Notes: generated by a model not told the origin, from the letters alone. A stretch of 64,000 nt of DNA from Syncephalis fuscata (GCA_025786725.1 JAHLTZ010000015.1:434001-498000); one strand, 5' to 3'. Positions 11,241 through 24,900 are shown, counted from the first letter of the stretch. Numbers and translations are program-made.

Positions 11241-12808
11241 TATGGCAGGTATTCCTTAGTATTTTATATCGCTTGTTTATTAAACTATTTTCATCTCTGT
11301 TAGTCTGACCGAGAGCACCCTATGATAATTGACAGCGATGAAGAGCATGAGGTGGTTACGCCCACACAGATGGCTTCTCGCTCAATGGCATCTGCGTCAT
11401 TAGCACCATTATTCCAGGGTATTGGCTTGGATGCACGTAATAATCTAAGTACGGGCAGTAGAAGGGGTGGTCGCTTTGAAGAAATGTTCCAGTGCAATTC
11501 CATGGCTATGTTTGGCCAATTAGACGTCTCGGATGTGGATCGACTTAACTGCGGCGGTCTAGGCAAGTAATATTAACCAGCAACAGTATTTATGAAAACT
11601 GTCTAACCACCGTTGCTTGATAGTTGTTTTGCCGGAATCGGTTATTCGGCGTACTGCAGGTGAGTAGCACTGCGAGCCATAAGTTAAAGCAATAGACACG
11701 ATTTGACTCATCACGACACGGTGTAGGCGAAGCGGAAGACGGTTCAGTGCTACTATTCCGTATAACAGATGAAAGCGGCGAGCAAAGAACACATGCTGGC
11801 TTGGCCGACCGGAATTGCCAAGAGGGTCATGCTTATCTACCTTACTGGGTAATGTTGTAGTTATATTAATATCCAACTATCTAAATTAATGTCTTTATTA
11901 CTGTTGTTACTATAGATGATGGAAAGATTAAAATTGGAAGAGGGTGCATTAATTAATGTACGGCTTGTTAGTTTGCCAAAATGTAAATTAGTCGAATTTG
12001 AATGGCAAGATGAGGCATTTATGGATATTACGGATCCACGAGCTGTTCTTGAGCGTGCTCTAAAAAGCTATTTTACTTTGACACCAGGCGATAAAATTCG
12101 CATTTCCTATAATAACCGAATCTATGACTTACTTGTTGTGCGTATTCGACCTGAGGCCACTGGTGGTGTTTTAATGTTGAATACTAATGCCGTAGTTGAG
12201 TTTCGTGCACCACCCGGCTACGAGGAACCTTCATGGCCATCATCAGTAAGTAGGCATGCTTATTGACTGTATTGATCATTAATTGCATCAATGACACTAT
12301 AGACATCAACATCGGCGACTGCTTCAGGTACGGGAAGAATACCTGAATTACAGCCACCACCGTCAGTTCAAGAGGAGCGTACGGGCTTTCAACGATTTGC
12401 CGGTGCTGGTGCACAGTTAGGCCGTCAACATGGCACTCCAACACGGTATGTATCATTGAAATTACAGATAAACAGCGTATTTACATTTTTCATATTAGTC
12501 CAAGTGTACCTGTTGTATCAAGCACATCGAATACCAAAACAAATACAGATACAACAAATGAAGTGCCTCCTGTACTTGACGTGCCATTTGGCAGAATATT
12601 TCTTGGCTATCCTATTGTTCCTTATGAAGATCCATTTGCACCCGCATCTACCGCTGATGAACCAAAGGTTAAGGTAGTTGATTTTTAGTTTATTGTTTAA
12701 TAGATATAGTTTATAATAATACGAATCATTATATAATAGGAATTTATTGGTACAGGCCAGTCAGTAAAGCCAGCGCGAAAATCAGCACCCAAGCCTGGTC
12801 CTTCGTAG
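11241..12808 (+). CDS. UFD1: UFD1, ubiquitin-binding cofactor of Cdc48/p97
   Basis: UFD1 pairs with NPL4 as substrate adaptor of the Cdc48/p97 unfoldase in ERAD and other ubiquitin-dependent extraction. The spliced product shows the UFD1 order: 'FEEMFQCNSMAMFG', 'LNCGGLVVLPESVIRRTA', 'LLFRITDESGEQRTHAG', 'EGHAYLPYWMMERLKLEEG', then the second half of the fold ending 'PPGYEEPS', and a low-complexity tail with 'FLGYPIVPYEDP'. About six introns are needed. The intron at 11563-11623 has a GC donor (GCAAGT); no GT alternative keeps frame. The first exon is proposed as a tiny ATG GCA G at 11241-11247 joined near 11316; an alternative start is the ATG at 11322. The N-terminal extension of about 50 residues is longer than in yeast. 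The stop is TAG at 12806. Confidence 0.9.
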
Positions 12809-13597
12809 TAATAACAAATCGTTTAGTCTAAAATGTTTACAAGTATAATGTGCTAGTGACAGTTGTCGCTTTATCGTAATTAAATAAATTGGCTTGTAGC
12901 ATTTTATTAGTACAGATACCAATAAATATACCAATAAATAATATTTATCGTGAAACACGTTTGATTATCAAGAAAAAAGTGGCAGTAAACGTATAGTCGA
13001 TTATGTAATCATCAATTTCATTTGAAGCTACTTTGTAGTCATTGCTAATAGATGGCTTACACTGTTTTAATTATACAAATTGGCCTTCAATAAGGCTCCA
13101 AAAATTGGGCTCGATGCTTTCTTTCGAAAGTCAATCGATCCACACACACCATAGTAACACGGTGATTCATGTGTTTAAAGGTGTCGGCGTTGCCCGTCTC
13201 AGTTGGTACTTCACGGACGTGCAAGGAACAACCCCTCCTGGTGCAAGGACGTAATCCGTCTAATGGCGGGCCAATAAACGACTAGTTCGAGTTGACCACC
13301 CATACTAATAATAAGTTATGGGAGAACACCACACTAATAGATGGATCACCATTTACCCCCTTTTATTTAACCGAATAACAACAACACGAATAGACATCCC
13401 GTTTTGATTATCCATCATAATTGATGTGGGCCAATGTCACATTATCGTGGGAAGTTATCCGGTATTTACACGTAGTTATTGTTGCTTATGGCCAACCTGT
13501 GTCCCACTTGTTTCTTTCCTTTAGTCTCGCGCATTCTCTTCGCTTCTTTGTGTTAGGTACTTTAAATACCGTTGCAACCGCTGCTGTTATTATTACT
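12809..13597. other. Intergenic, BCAT upstream region
   Basis: Contains the UFD1 3' end and a less AT-rich block at about 13090-13320. No protein family or known RNA was recognised; it probably holds the aminotransferase promoter. Confidence 0.4.
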
Positions 13598-15291
13598 ATG
13601 CACTCGCTATTTCCTTTGTTGCGCCAACACCAACAGCGTTTACCGCGTCTTGCCGCGGAGAGCATTCGTCGACGCTGTTTACAAACGGCCGCTCATCAGC
13701 GTCCCCTGTTGGCAAGTACATAATAAAATATGTTTAATGCCTATAGTTCAAATAATAACAGTAGTAACATAAGTACTAATACCAATACTTGTAATAGGCT
13801 GCCAACTTGGAGCGTCACTTAACCGACAAGCCACGTCCGCTTAAGCCCAATGATCAATTGGTCTTTGGCCATACCTTCTCGGACCATATGTTTATGGCCG
13901 AATGGTCGGCCAATAAAGGATGGGATAATCCGTTGATTAAACCATATGGCAAGATTGCTCTTGAACCAAGTGCTGTTGTATTCCACTATGCTTTTGAGGT
14001 AGATGTGATTGATTTTATTTAGATGTTTGATCTAATCAGTTAATAGTGTTTTGAAGGACTTAAAGCCTACAAAGATGCCAGTGGCCATATACGTCTATTC
14101 AGACCCGATATGAATATGGATCGGCTATTGCGATCCACCTTGCGACTTACCTTACCAGTAAGCAGCATCTATTAGCTGATAACCGTATTGATGATTAATA
14201 ACAACGCTATCATGATTATAGGCATTTGATACTAAGGAAGTGTTAGAATGTCTTAAAGAACTACTAAAAGTTGAAAAGCGATGGATTCCCACCGGAAAAG
14301 GCTACTCTTTGTATATTCGTCCAACGATGATTGGTACTCAGGAGTCATTGGGCGTGGGTCCAAGTAATCGAGCTATGCTGTTCATCATCTGTTCACCTGT
14401 CGGTCCTTATTATCGTACTGGTTTCAATGCCGTCAGCCTAAGTGCTAGAACCGATGCAGTGCGTGCTTGGCCAGGTGGCACAGGCAATCATAAGCTTGGT
14501 CTGTACGTCAATTGATAATCAATAATATGTCATTATTATTATTAACTAATATACATTACTAGTAATTACTCGCCATGTATTAAGCCTCAATTGGAAGCGG
14601 CCAAGGAAGGATACCAGCAGAATCTATGGTTATTCGGCCCAGATCATCATATTACCGAGGTTGGCACCATGAATTGCTTTACGTTTTTGAAAAACGACGA
14701 TGGAGGTAAATACCGTTAATACCAATAATACCAATACAAACACTGTTTAATGATACCTTTATTAGAAATCGAGCTAGTAACGCCTCCACTGGATGGCACC
14801 ATTCTACCCGGTGTCACCCGTGATAGTATTCTGTCACTGGCCCGTGAATGGAATGAGTTTAAAGTGTCGGAGCGTCCAATTACCATGAAAGAAGTGTTGC
14901 GTGCATCAAAGGAAGGACGGGTGAGTATTCATCGGGATTTATAGCTGTATTCTAATGAACTGACAACAATTTCTATAGTTAATTGAAATGTTTGGTGCAG
15001 GTACTGCCTGTATTGTATCGCCCATTAAGCTTATTAACTATCTTAATCACGTAAGTTATACAGTTACAAATGTTGAATTATTTGCTAATAGCGAATGGTT
15101 GATAATAGGATATTAATGTGCCATTAAACCCAAAGGACCCTAGCAGTCAAGCTGGTCCATTGACTAAACGTTTTAACGACACTTTATTGGGAATTCAGGT
15201 AAATTATTTGTAATATTTATTATTAAGTAATAATTAACGATATGGATAGTATGGTGAAATTGAACATCCTTGGTCGGTGGTGGTCGATTAA
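13598..15291 (+). CDS. BAT1: Branched-chain amino acid aminotransferase, mitochondrial
   Basis: A class IV PLP aminotransferase that interconverts Leu/Ile/Val and their 2-oxo acids with glutamate. The first exon encodes an Arg-rich, acid-poor leader ('[17 protein letters not shown]'), expected for mitochondrial import. The order then is '[14 protein letters not shown]', '[15 protein letters not shown]', '[13 protein letters not shown]', '[18 protein letters not shown]', the PLP-lysine region 'GNHKLG', '[15 protein letters not shown]', '[11 protein letters not shown]', '[16 protein letters not shown]' and '[12 protein letters not shown]', ending '[13 protein letters not shown]'. About eight introns. 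Intron 1 (13712-13797) is GC-AG; only the GC donor keeps frame. At the lysine exon junction the usual KxGGNY appears to read KLGLNY, if the GTACGT donor is right. The gene ends 50 bases from the convergent dolichol kinase. Confidence 0.92.
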
Positions 15292-15340
15292 TCATTTTAA
15301 TAAATCTAATGAATCTCCTTTACTACTACACATCAAATGT

Positions 15341-17595
15341 TTAATTGACAAGTAGTTTTATGGCACTGAATGCCACAGGAGGCAAGAGTAAATTGTCATT
15401 TTGTTCAGATACACATTCTAGTATGCCTATAATAATTGAATAAACATATAGTCACTTGACATTGTGTCCACTTACCGGAAAGAATGGCTACAGCCAGCAT
15501 TGACCACCACTATTAACGTGTCAATTAGTGCAATAGATATACATATATCCTCCTAGCTTACTTGATCATTTGTTAATGATAGCTGTAATAGCCATGGGCT
15601 GATCCACACGCCAATAATACACGCCAGCGTGCCTTCAATTGTTTTATTTGTACCGGGCCAACGATAACGGCCAAATCGAATACCAACTGTTGAAGCCTAA
15701 ATAGTTATAGGGCCACAGTTAGTAGAAAGATAGGTATATTAATAAATAAACAAATCTTGCCAATGCATCCCCAATGCCTAGTGTGCTTAGGCCAGCCATA
15801 AGTGCCAATGGACTGCCACTAATTGATTATAAACTTATTAGATCAGTTATTATGAACAACAAACTGCTATAACTTACAGATGGAACCAAACGGGAATGGC
15901 ACAGCCAAGTAACAGATAAACGTGAGCCAGTATGACAGGCCCTTTGTCGCGATGATCGAGAAATCGAATTAAAAAGTCGTTCATAGCTGTTCCAATTGGA
16001 GGAATGTGTAGACAACGTATATATTCGGTAAGAAAGAATACACATATAGCCACCGAGAAGGCTAGATGCATAAATTCCGGCTATTATCACGTCAGTTATG
16101 TAGTTTGTCGACTCTAGATACTGTTATACAATAAAGCACTTACCTGATACTGTATACCTGGTGCAAACATAAGAATGGCCAGTAAATGAAAGAATTTACG
16201 TCTTAAATAAAGTTCTGATTTTGTACGTGTCACAGCCGTGTTAGAAGACTTTGCATCAAGATAGCTAAATAATAATATGGCTAATACAATACAGATCGAC
16301 CAAAAAACACATAGCGCAAGTCGCTGCCAATCAGATAGTAGAAACTGTATGACCCTAAATTATAGTAGAAATAGATAGTAAATATGCAATAATCATATTA
16401 TCTAATAGTCTGAGCACTTACCAGATTACAGGGTGTTGGCCAATTTGTCGCTCTATCCATGGCATAATCATTTGCCAGGCAAATAATATCGATCCTATGT
16501 AGTAGAGAGCGAGTCGTGTTGTAGACCAGCTACGTGCAGTTATAGGCTGTGTACGCGATGGAATGATCGGTAAAAGTAGAACACCATACAACACCATGCC
16601 GACTATTGCTGCCTCGAGGAATATTAGAATGGCCGGCCGATTAATATAAATTTCATTACTAGTCTATAACAAAGCATGCTATTAAAACTATGTATCCGTA
16701 TTACTGATTAAATATAGCCTACACTAGCCAATACAACATCCATCATTAAAAGCACAACTGACTGTGCCATAGTGCTTAATTCTCCTGGAGTAAAGCTGCT
16801 TGATACAAATTTACTGGAAATAAATAAGCCTACTGGATAAACTACCAACGTGCTAAATATCCACCAATTAGGCATCACTAGTCATGTTTAACATTGGCAT
16901 TAATAACAGTTTAAATACTTACAATAAGTATAAGGTAACAATTGCTGTGTTGGTATTAATATGAATAGTGATATGGCTGGTAATGCTATATAGGCTAGAG
17001 CGTATTGTATTGAGAACATGGCCATCATGTAAAAAAGAAAAATAATACTATAAGTACTACTTATTTCAATAAGAGCCATTAGATAATCTAGCCATTTTAA
17101 TTAATATTATAATTCAATATATACATATATATTAATTAATAAATCTAATTAATTTAATTTACCTTGTAATTGGTCTTTTCTAGTTGTAGAAAAAACTACT
17201 GTACTTCCAGCGAGTACTGACAAGGATAATGGCACCACTAGAGCCCCTAATGCTAGACCAGCATCCCGTGCTTTACGATAACTATAAATTAATCGGTTAT
17301 TATTAGTGTTATTATCAATATACTATACTCTATATCTACTTTGATTGCCATATTTTGTTTCTAGTAGCCAATAAACTTGATATTACAACAGTTAAACCAG
17401 TAAGCACTTTAGGAACTAGGTGCAATATTATGAATCAATATAATTGCTGTAAACTACTAGTAAGACTCGGTTACCGTAAAACCAATTAGCTACACTAGCC
17501 AGTCCTAAATTATCCAGTCTAACCAATGAAGCCCATAATATGCTTGATATAAGTAGCGTCTCGGTTAGAACAAGATATAGTATATAGTGTTGCAT
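15341..17595 (-). CDS. SEC59: Dolichol kinase (CTP-dependent), ER membrane
   Basis: Phosphorylates dolichol with CTP, supplying the lipid carrier for N-glycosylation and GPI anchors. The product is assembled from about ten exons and is almost entirely transmembrane helices. Diagnostic parts are 'LRRKFFHLLAILMFAPGIQYQ', 'GLSTLGIGDALASTVG', 'FGRYRWPGTNKTIEGT' (the kinase signature near the CTP site) and the C-terminal 'SEQNDNLLLPP', all in the order expected of DOLK/SEC59. The start is MQHYILY at 17595. The last two small exons were joined by a 52-nt intron and a GTAAGT intron, ending at TAA 15341. It lies tail-to-tail with BCAT and head-to-head with the Swi3 gene (134 bp between start codons), so a shared bidirectional promoter is likely. 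Confidence 0.85.
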
Positions 17596-17667
17596 TATAG
17601 AGTCGATATGAATGAATTTGTAAATAAAAAGGAATAAGCTTTTATTTATCTTTTCACTCTTTATTTC

Positions 17668-17702
17668 TCTAGTTAGTTAGTTAGTTAGTTAGTTAGCTAG
17701 TC
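17668..17702. repeat. (GTTA)n microsatellite
   Basis: Seven or so tandem copies of a TTAG/GTTA tetranucleotide lie in the short divergent promoter between dolichol kinase and the Swi3 gene. Confidence 0.9.
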
Positions 17703-17728
17703 TATACGCTTTACATTCTATTTCAGCT

Positions 17729-18713
17729 ATGGAGGAAGGCTATGAACCATTGGACGCTTATGATGTGCCAATATTAAGCACTGAAAATGAAGAGAATTTA
17801 GCCCAATCTACAACGCAAATTACAGAAGAACCAGATAAACCGCGTGTTATACGACGACCTATGGCCAAATTGGACGCAGATCGGTAAGTTCGCGTTTTAT
17901 TTATCTATAACCGATTATATAAATGTAGTTTTATTAAATAATGGTCTATAGATTACTAAGCGACAAAGGATTACCATGGATTAAAGTGAATTCACGACGC
18001 GTCAAACTTGCCGGTAAAGGACATCATGTAAGTAATAAATGACGTGTATTAAATCCATCTATTTATTCATCAGTCTATTTATTAATACATTTGATAGACT
18101 GAAGATCTTAAAAAGATTTTACGCTTTTATGAAATGTGGGCCCATAAACTTTATCCAAGATATGGATTCCGTGAATTTGTTATGAGAGCAGAGAAAGTAT
18201 GCCATCATAAAAGAATGCAGGTATGTAATATAGACTATTAGCAATAATTGTACTAATTCATTTATAATAGATGCATTTAAGAACTTGGCAAGCAGAAATG
18301 CGCAGTGTTTCTGTTGATCAATCTACTGAACAGTTAGAAGAAGAGATATGTGATATGGAACCTATAAATGATGAAATAGAAGAAACATCAACAGATACAC
18401 TACCAACAACAACAACAACAGAAATAGTTAATACTAGTAACAATATAAATGATAACCACCTTGTAACGAATGACGTATCTGATAATGATGAAGAATTACC
18501 AATGGTTAAGAAACGCGTCAACAACAAAAATGGATATTATTTGATGATGAAGAAGATCAAGAAGATCAATCAATTAATTTAAATAGTCATTCTCTACCAG
18601 AACAGATTACTATTGAATCTAATCATAACAATAATATTAACAATATTGATAACGATGACAATGATGATGATGACAATGATGATGTGATGTCAGATGCATC
18701 AATTGAACTTTAA
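17729..18713 (+). CDS. CSM3: Swi3/TIPIN/Csm3 replication fork protection protein
   Basis: Partner of Tof1/Swi1 (Timeless) in the fork protection complex, which stabilises stalled forks and helps checkpoint signalling. After an acidic N-terminus, four exons encode the Swi3 domain: 'LLSDKGLPWIKVNSRRVK', 'GKGHHTEDLKKILRFYEMWAHKL' and 'YGFREFVMRAEKV', followed by a long acidic Asn/Thr-rich tail. A frame change is needed in the tail. From about 18531 the protein-like frame (FDDEEDQEDQ... to TAA at 18711) is one base out of the preceding frame. Adding one A to the A5 run at 18526-18530 would join them as 'KKWILFDDEE', a typical TIPIN-family acidic end. This may be an assembly error. Without it the protein stops at 18582. 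Confidence 0.82.
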
Positions 18714-18817
18714 TTACTATTCATTTGTATTTGTTTCTTTAATTTATAAACGTTTTATTACAGCTAAAAATACGAGTTGATTTGTTGTTAATTTTCTTTA
18801 TAGTTATTGTAGATCTT

Positions 18818-18821
18818 ATAC

Positions 18822-18853
<32 letters not shown>

Positions 18854-18873
18854 GTCATTCATTCATCTATCTA
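18818..18873. repeat. (ATCT)n microsatellite
   Basis: A run of CTAT/ATCT tetranucleotides degenerating into CATT/ATCT lies between the convergent Swi3 and HSF genes. Confidence 0.9.
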
Positions 18874-18887
18874 TTCATGTTCTTTTC

Positions 18888-21375
18888 TCATGTTGAATTT
18901 CCATCTGTTATATCAGTACCGGTATTTGAATTGGTCATTAAAGAACTATCTTCAACTGGTTTGTTGTTCAATAGACTAAATAATTGATCTTGATCAGCTG
19001 TTCCCAATTCTTGTAAGAATTGACTCAAATCAACATCATCATCATAGTTGAGTGTTGTATTAAGATCAGTATTGTCGTTCATATGATTATGATCGTTATT
19101 ACTATGATTTGAAGTATTGGCCGCGTTAATAATAGTATTTAGTAGTGGTGATGAATCTGTTGAGTATCATTCGTATTGATATTGTTATTATTCGTGGCAA
19201 TAGGTCTTCCAGTCATTGGATCTAGTCCTAATTGCTCTACTAGTGCTAGAATACTATCATCTAAACGATTCAAGTCGACATTAATATTTTGGGTACGGTG
19301 TGTATTCTCTACCAATTGTGGTGAAAAGTCTTCTTTAGTATAACGATTCATATTAGGCGTGAGTGCATTAGCTGCTGTCGTTAGTGCTTGATTCATAGCA
19401 GTTGGATCAACACCTGTGCTAGCGGTATTTGGTATACCTGACAATAGCTCAAGTAAAGGTGAATTATCCGTAGAATGTGGTAGAATATTGGCCGTACTAT
19501 GATTAGCAGCCAATGAGGCCAGTAATGGACTTGTATCTCCTAACATAGATGCTTGATCGGGACTTGTTTGCGTACTATTTATACTGTTGTCCATAATAGT
19601 AGATGTAGGTGTAGGTATAGTAGAGATCTTTGTTGCTTCTGCGCTTGTTACTGGTGTAGACTGTAGCAGTGTTTGATTTAACGTATCTTGTGCTGTTGGT
19701 AATGTTGTAGCCATATTGGCTAATAGCCATTGATTTAGCAACTTTAATTGACTATCTGTAAGTTGAGAAGAAAATAGACCATTATTAGTAATGGCATTAT
19801 TAGGATTTGAATAGTCTGAAAGACATATTCATCGTCAGTTACTAATATCTTCTACTACAAATATTAGATAAATTAATGGTTACTTACCATTTGTTGTAAG
19901 TGGCAATGCAGGATCGTCCAAAGTAGTAGTGGCTGGTTGATTCATGGGTAGTGAATTCTGGCCTAGAAATAAATCGGTATTGTTGATGTTATCAATGCCA
20001 TTCATTATAGATTCAGATGGTTGTACCGATGACATTCGACGTAAAGAAGCACCTCGATTCATAGCAGGTCGATTACGTCGTTGTCGAGTGAATTCATCAA
20101 GAATGGCCGATGCTTCAGCACCAGGCTCTTGAAGTCCATCAAATGTATCAAAATCGGTCTCATCATCAGAATATTGTGTATTACGATCACCTAATAGTAG
20201 CTGTCGACGACTGCCACCTCTAGGATAAATACCACGACGACGCTTTTCTGATGTAAATACTGATGCCAAGAATCGTAGAATGTTATCAATGGTGTCTTGT
20301 TGACGTTCGTGACGATCACGGGCTGCAATAGCTTCACTCCAAAGCTGGCGGTTCTCATACTGAATCTCTCGTAGATCTTCGCTAATGGCTATTTGGTGCT
20401 TTTTAACCGCGGTTAATTCTTGCAATAGCTGGTGTATATCAATACCACGATTACTAATCGTGTTACTTGATGTATTAACACTTCCTCCTCCTTCAACTTC
20501 TATCCCGGCATCGCCATTAGAAGCGGCTTGCATTTCTGATAATGTTCGACCACGCTTTCTTTGTACAAGATATAATAAATCTGGCTGATCTCGACGGAAA
20601 TTTGAATTAGTAAATTCCCATTGCTCTGCATCTTCTGAATCGGCGGCCAGAACACCCTGCTGTATATGTGGCACCTTATGGAAGCCATACATATTAAGTT
20701 GTCGAACAAACGACGAAAAGTTGCCATGTTTAAAAAATCGCGGTAAAACTTCACGGGCAAAGTCTTCATGTCGCGTAACAATAAACGATGCGCCAGTATC
20801 GGACCAATGTATCAAATGGTTTGAAGATACGTCGTTGACCATGCTAATAGTTATAAATATATAATTAGTCGTTAGTATTGTTTAATGCACATTTTAGGCA
20901 TAACATGGTGGTTATAAATATGATTCATGATGATGATATGTAATAATAATTCCACTTACCCATAAAGCTTATTAAGGAAATTGGGAACGTTTTTTACTGT
21001 GGGCGGTGGTGGCCGTACACTCGCACTAGGTGCAATAGCCGGTATTGTACGTCGACGTAGTGCCGCCAGTGGCTCTAGTAGAGAAGCCGGTAATGTAGCA
21101 GCAGTAACTGACGATCCCGCTACACCACCTAATGAATTGGCGTTTGTAGTGGATGGTGACACTAGGTGCTGATCAATACGGCCAGTGCTATTGCTGCCGC
21201 CAGTGATAGCTGTGTTATGGTCACTGGCTGCACCACTAGTACGTAGTCCTGCTACTGATGTATTGGGAGCAATGTTCTTTGGCAAAACATTACGCCGCTT
21301 TGTACTTATACCGGCCGACGATATAGTCGACGGAGCGGGACGCTTTGTACCAGGAGAAATATCTCGGCGACTCAT
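18888..21375 (-). CDS. HSF1: Heat shock transcription factor (HSF1 type)
   Basis: A trimeric activator of chaperone genes. The first exon (139 residues) is basic then low-complexity and ends 'VPNFLNKLYG', the beginning of the DNA-binding domain. The next exon supplies 'HLIHWSDTGASFIV', 'VLPRFFKHGNFSSFVRQLN' and 'MYGFHKVPH', the classic HSF winged-helix with its recognition helix. A heptad region (LLQELTAVKKHQIAISEDL..) follows, matching the HR-A/B trimerisation coiled coil. The C-terminal half is Asn/Thr-rich and contains 'DTSPLLASL', 'DNSPLLELL' and 'DSSPLLNTI', a repeated acidic-hydrophobic motif that could act in activation. Between 19145 and 19170 the reading frame shifts by one base with no intron signals; the downstream frame ends in an acidic stretch (DDDVDLSQFLQEL) at 18888. 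Confidence 0.92.
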
Positions 21376-21962
21376 GATCAGCCAAGATGTTTAATATCAA
21401 CTATAGATATACACACGCCAAATACCAAGTGTAAATAGTCACTGCTACAGCTTTGTAATATTCGACAAGACTCCTTCACAGTAGCGAGAAAGTAACTATA
21501 ATAGAAAACACTAGTAAAGTCAATGAAAAGTGTGTTAACAAGTATTGAGCTGAACGAACGATAATAAAGAATAAAATTCAAATTCTGTTCTATTATCGTC
21601 ACAATAATTTAACTAACTCTTATTACCATAACTATTATTACTAATGTGAAAATTGTAACACAGTATTTTACATTCAATTAGTAGATTAGCATAACTAGTA
21701 TATATATGTATATATACCATACACAATTACATAGACACAATCACAGACACAATCACATAGACACAATACACCACACATGATATACATAACCAACCATCTA
21801 TACACTTATACTAGTTTTAACTGGCAATTGTTATTGATTAAAATTATGTTATTGGTTACAAATAGCGTATATAAAATTGTAAGTGGTAAATTGTTGTTAA
21901 GAAAAGAAATAGTGCCAAGTATGCCAAATAGTATATAGTTTTGGTGCATGTCCTCTAGCCAC
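21376..21962. other. Intergenic, HSF upstream region
   Basis: Upstream of HSF and downstream of the AT-hook gene. AT-rich with CA/GT-type short repeats near 21715-21790. No canonical 10-bp spaced HSE trio was seen here. Confidence 0.4.
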
Positions 21963-24900
21963 TCATAAGCTAGCGGCCATTTCTTCATCAGATTGCTGTG
22001 ACGATTCCGTATCGGTCGTATCTTCCATTTGGCTTGTCTCCAATGGCTGCTCTAACGCTAAACTGATTGGTGTATCAATAGCAGCAATAGATCGTAATGT
22101 TTCACCATTGCCATCATTAGTATTGTTGTGATGACCACTGGATAGTCCATTTGTTGGTTTTCTGCCTCGAGGTGCTCCAACCTTTGTATAGCCTGGTTTA
22201 CGACCTCGTTTGGCCACATTAATAGTGGGTATTGACACAACTGGTTGTAGGCCTGCTCGTTCCGTGGTTGCTACCGAATAATTAGGACCTGATTGACTTG
22301 GTAACAGTGTATTTGATGGCGTGAATGGTGTCTGTGGTGCTACTAGCCATGTACCGCCACGGCATTTGGTACAAAACTTTTTGGCTAACTCAGTTGAACT
22401 TGGTATATACGCACAGGCTGTACACCGAGAATGATGTTCATTATATCGTTCACAGCACCCATCGCATAAAAGCATATTATCAACAACACGTCCAGTGTTA
22501 AGTAGATCAGTTGAACAGCTTTCACAGGAACGTTGACGATTACGTCGTACACCACTTTGTGTATCTATTAAATAAATAATTAACGATTTATATTATATTA
22601 TATTAGTAAATACTTACCTTTTCCATCGTTTAATAAGGCCGAATCAATATTGGTATGCGTCTTTGCTTCACTTGTTGCATTTTCCAAATTATCTTGAGAG
22701 TTATCACGCGATAACTGAGGATCAATTTTAATATCAGTAGTAGCTGTAGAGGGCACCTTTTCATTAGAAGGTAAATCTATTGATGCTTTAGTAGACTCCA
22801 ATGCTTGTTGTACTGTTGAAGATTGTGCTTCATCTGCTGTTGATTCAGCATCAGAATCAGATAAATTTTCTTCACTGCTATCTGATTGTGTATCTGTCGT
22901 TTTATCAGCTGAACTATCTTCATTATCATCATTTGATTTATGATCATCTGACTGTTCTTCATCCGATGTAACTACTACCGGATTGAATAGTACAGGCTTA
23001 TGTTGCAGTTCTAAAGATGGTACAGGTCGATCGGTTGCTTTTGATACCGGACTTGCTTGCGGTGAATTTTGCGAGTGCTGTAAGTGCTGTACTACATTAT
23101 CTGATACACTGGACCCTTCCTCAATTGTTGACAGTGCTGTACTGGGCACTATCGACGTATCAGTACTCATCTTAGCATCGTAATCAGCCGGCGGTGCAAC
23201 TTTAGCCACTAAATCAGTAGAGCCACGTAAACTCTTACTTCGCTGCTTCATACTCGTTACAGCTTTGGGATCCGATAATGCACCGCCCACATCTAACAAC
23301 CAGGTACCACCAACACATCGAGTACAGCGATCATTCTTGAGCTCCATCATAGTGGGTACATATTGACAGGCTGTGCATCTGAAATGATGGTGTTCATATC
23401 GACCGACGCAAGCTTTGCACATTTGAGCCTCGTTATTTTCTAATTCATCCGCGGCCAGTGTTTCCATACAAGATTTGCACGAAGGACGTCCACGTCGAGC
23501 TGATAATCGAGCTGGTCGTTCTATTTTGGCAATAGCCACATCATAAACCTGTGCTTTTCTTCTTCCTCTACCTTGTGATCTACCCCCATTCTTGGCCCGT
23601 GGACGGCCTCGTTTGCGTCTTGATGTGCCTCTTGATTCTAATTGTAATAGTGGATGATTGGAAGTATTTTCAGTATCAGATTTGCCATCAATAGTTGATA
23701 ATTGTGCTTTTTTAGCTGTAGCGTCACTATTTCTTCGATAAGTGGATTTATAATTTGCATTCATGTCCATATCATCTGATTGATTGCTATTTCTACGATA
23801 ACTGATTAATCCAGTATTTAATTCGCCCTCAACAGCTGAATTACGTGCTCTTTTACTATCTGATTCCGGTTGTGCTGAAAGTCGCTTATTTGAGCCATGT
23901 TCTGGTTCCGTAGACTGGTTAGATGATAGACTAGAGCGTCTAACTGGAGATACACTGCTTTTTAACAAAGTGGAATCTTTTACTAAACTGAGTCGTCGTT
24001 TTCGTCGTTTTCTTATCTGTGCGCCTAAAGTCATATCTTCATCCTCCTCTTCTTCATTCATCATTACTTCATGGTCATCGTCGTCATCAACATCTTCACT
24101 ATCTTCTATTATTACTGATTCATCGCTATTATCGTCAATATCTTCGCTCTCCTCCTCCTCCTCCTCTTCTTCTTCTTCGTCGCCATCGTCTTCTTCTTCT
24201 TCTTCTTCTTCTTCTTCTTCTTCTTCTTCTTTTTCACCTTCATCATCTTCATCATCTTCATCTACTGCTAATTTCTTCTTTTCTACTTTAGCTATTCCAT
24301 TATTGTCTAATGCCATTTTTGTTTTGTCTTCAGTATTATTACGTCTTGATCTATCTGAAGTGGCACTCCTTACTCGCTTCATACTGTAAGTAACGGATCC
24401 TTTTAAATCAGTGTTTAAATTGGCTTCTTCCTCTGAATTGATTACTGAAGTTGATGATCTATTTAATTTACGACTACCACGCTTACGAGCATCTAATACA
24501 TTGGTACCTGGATCATTGGGCGCTTGTTCAGATGCTTGTGGCAAAGATGAACTGCGCTTATGTCTAATTACGCGTTGTGGTACAGCTGTCGTAGCAGCTC
24601 TTTCATTGCGAGCAGCCAATGCAGCTGCTGATTGTGTAGCTGAATTACGACGACGTACACGACTTGCACCACGAGCAGTTTGTGGACGACGTCTAGCATC
24701 CAATTCACCTTTAGTATTAACGTGATTCTTTGTTTTAACTTCCTCATCTTCATCTTCCACATTATCCATTTTACTAGACTGTAAATCATCTGCCCAATTG
24801 CCCATAGTACAACGAGGACAACTGACTCGATGATGACGCAATTCTGCCTCAGATGGCACATAACAACATCGTGAACAATGGCGGAAATGACGGCGCCAAC

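Noticed and set aside
13090-13320. A less AT-rich block as a tRNA or SRP RNA gene
   Set aside because: A TTCGAGT-like B box is present by chance, but no matching A box or cloverleaf could be drawn.
21700-21790. Telomere-like or CACA repeats upstream of HSF
   Set aside because: Only short, irregular CA-rich repeats; no telomeric hexamer array.
24019-24389. Ser-rich and Leu-rich plus-strand frames
   Set aside because: They are produced by the triplet repeat encoding the Glu/Asp tract of the minus-strand AT-hook protein.
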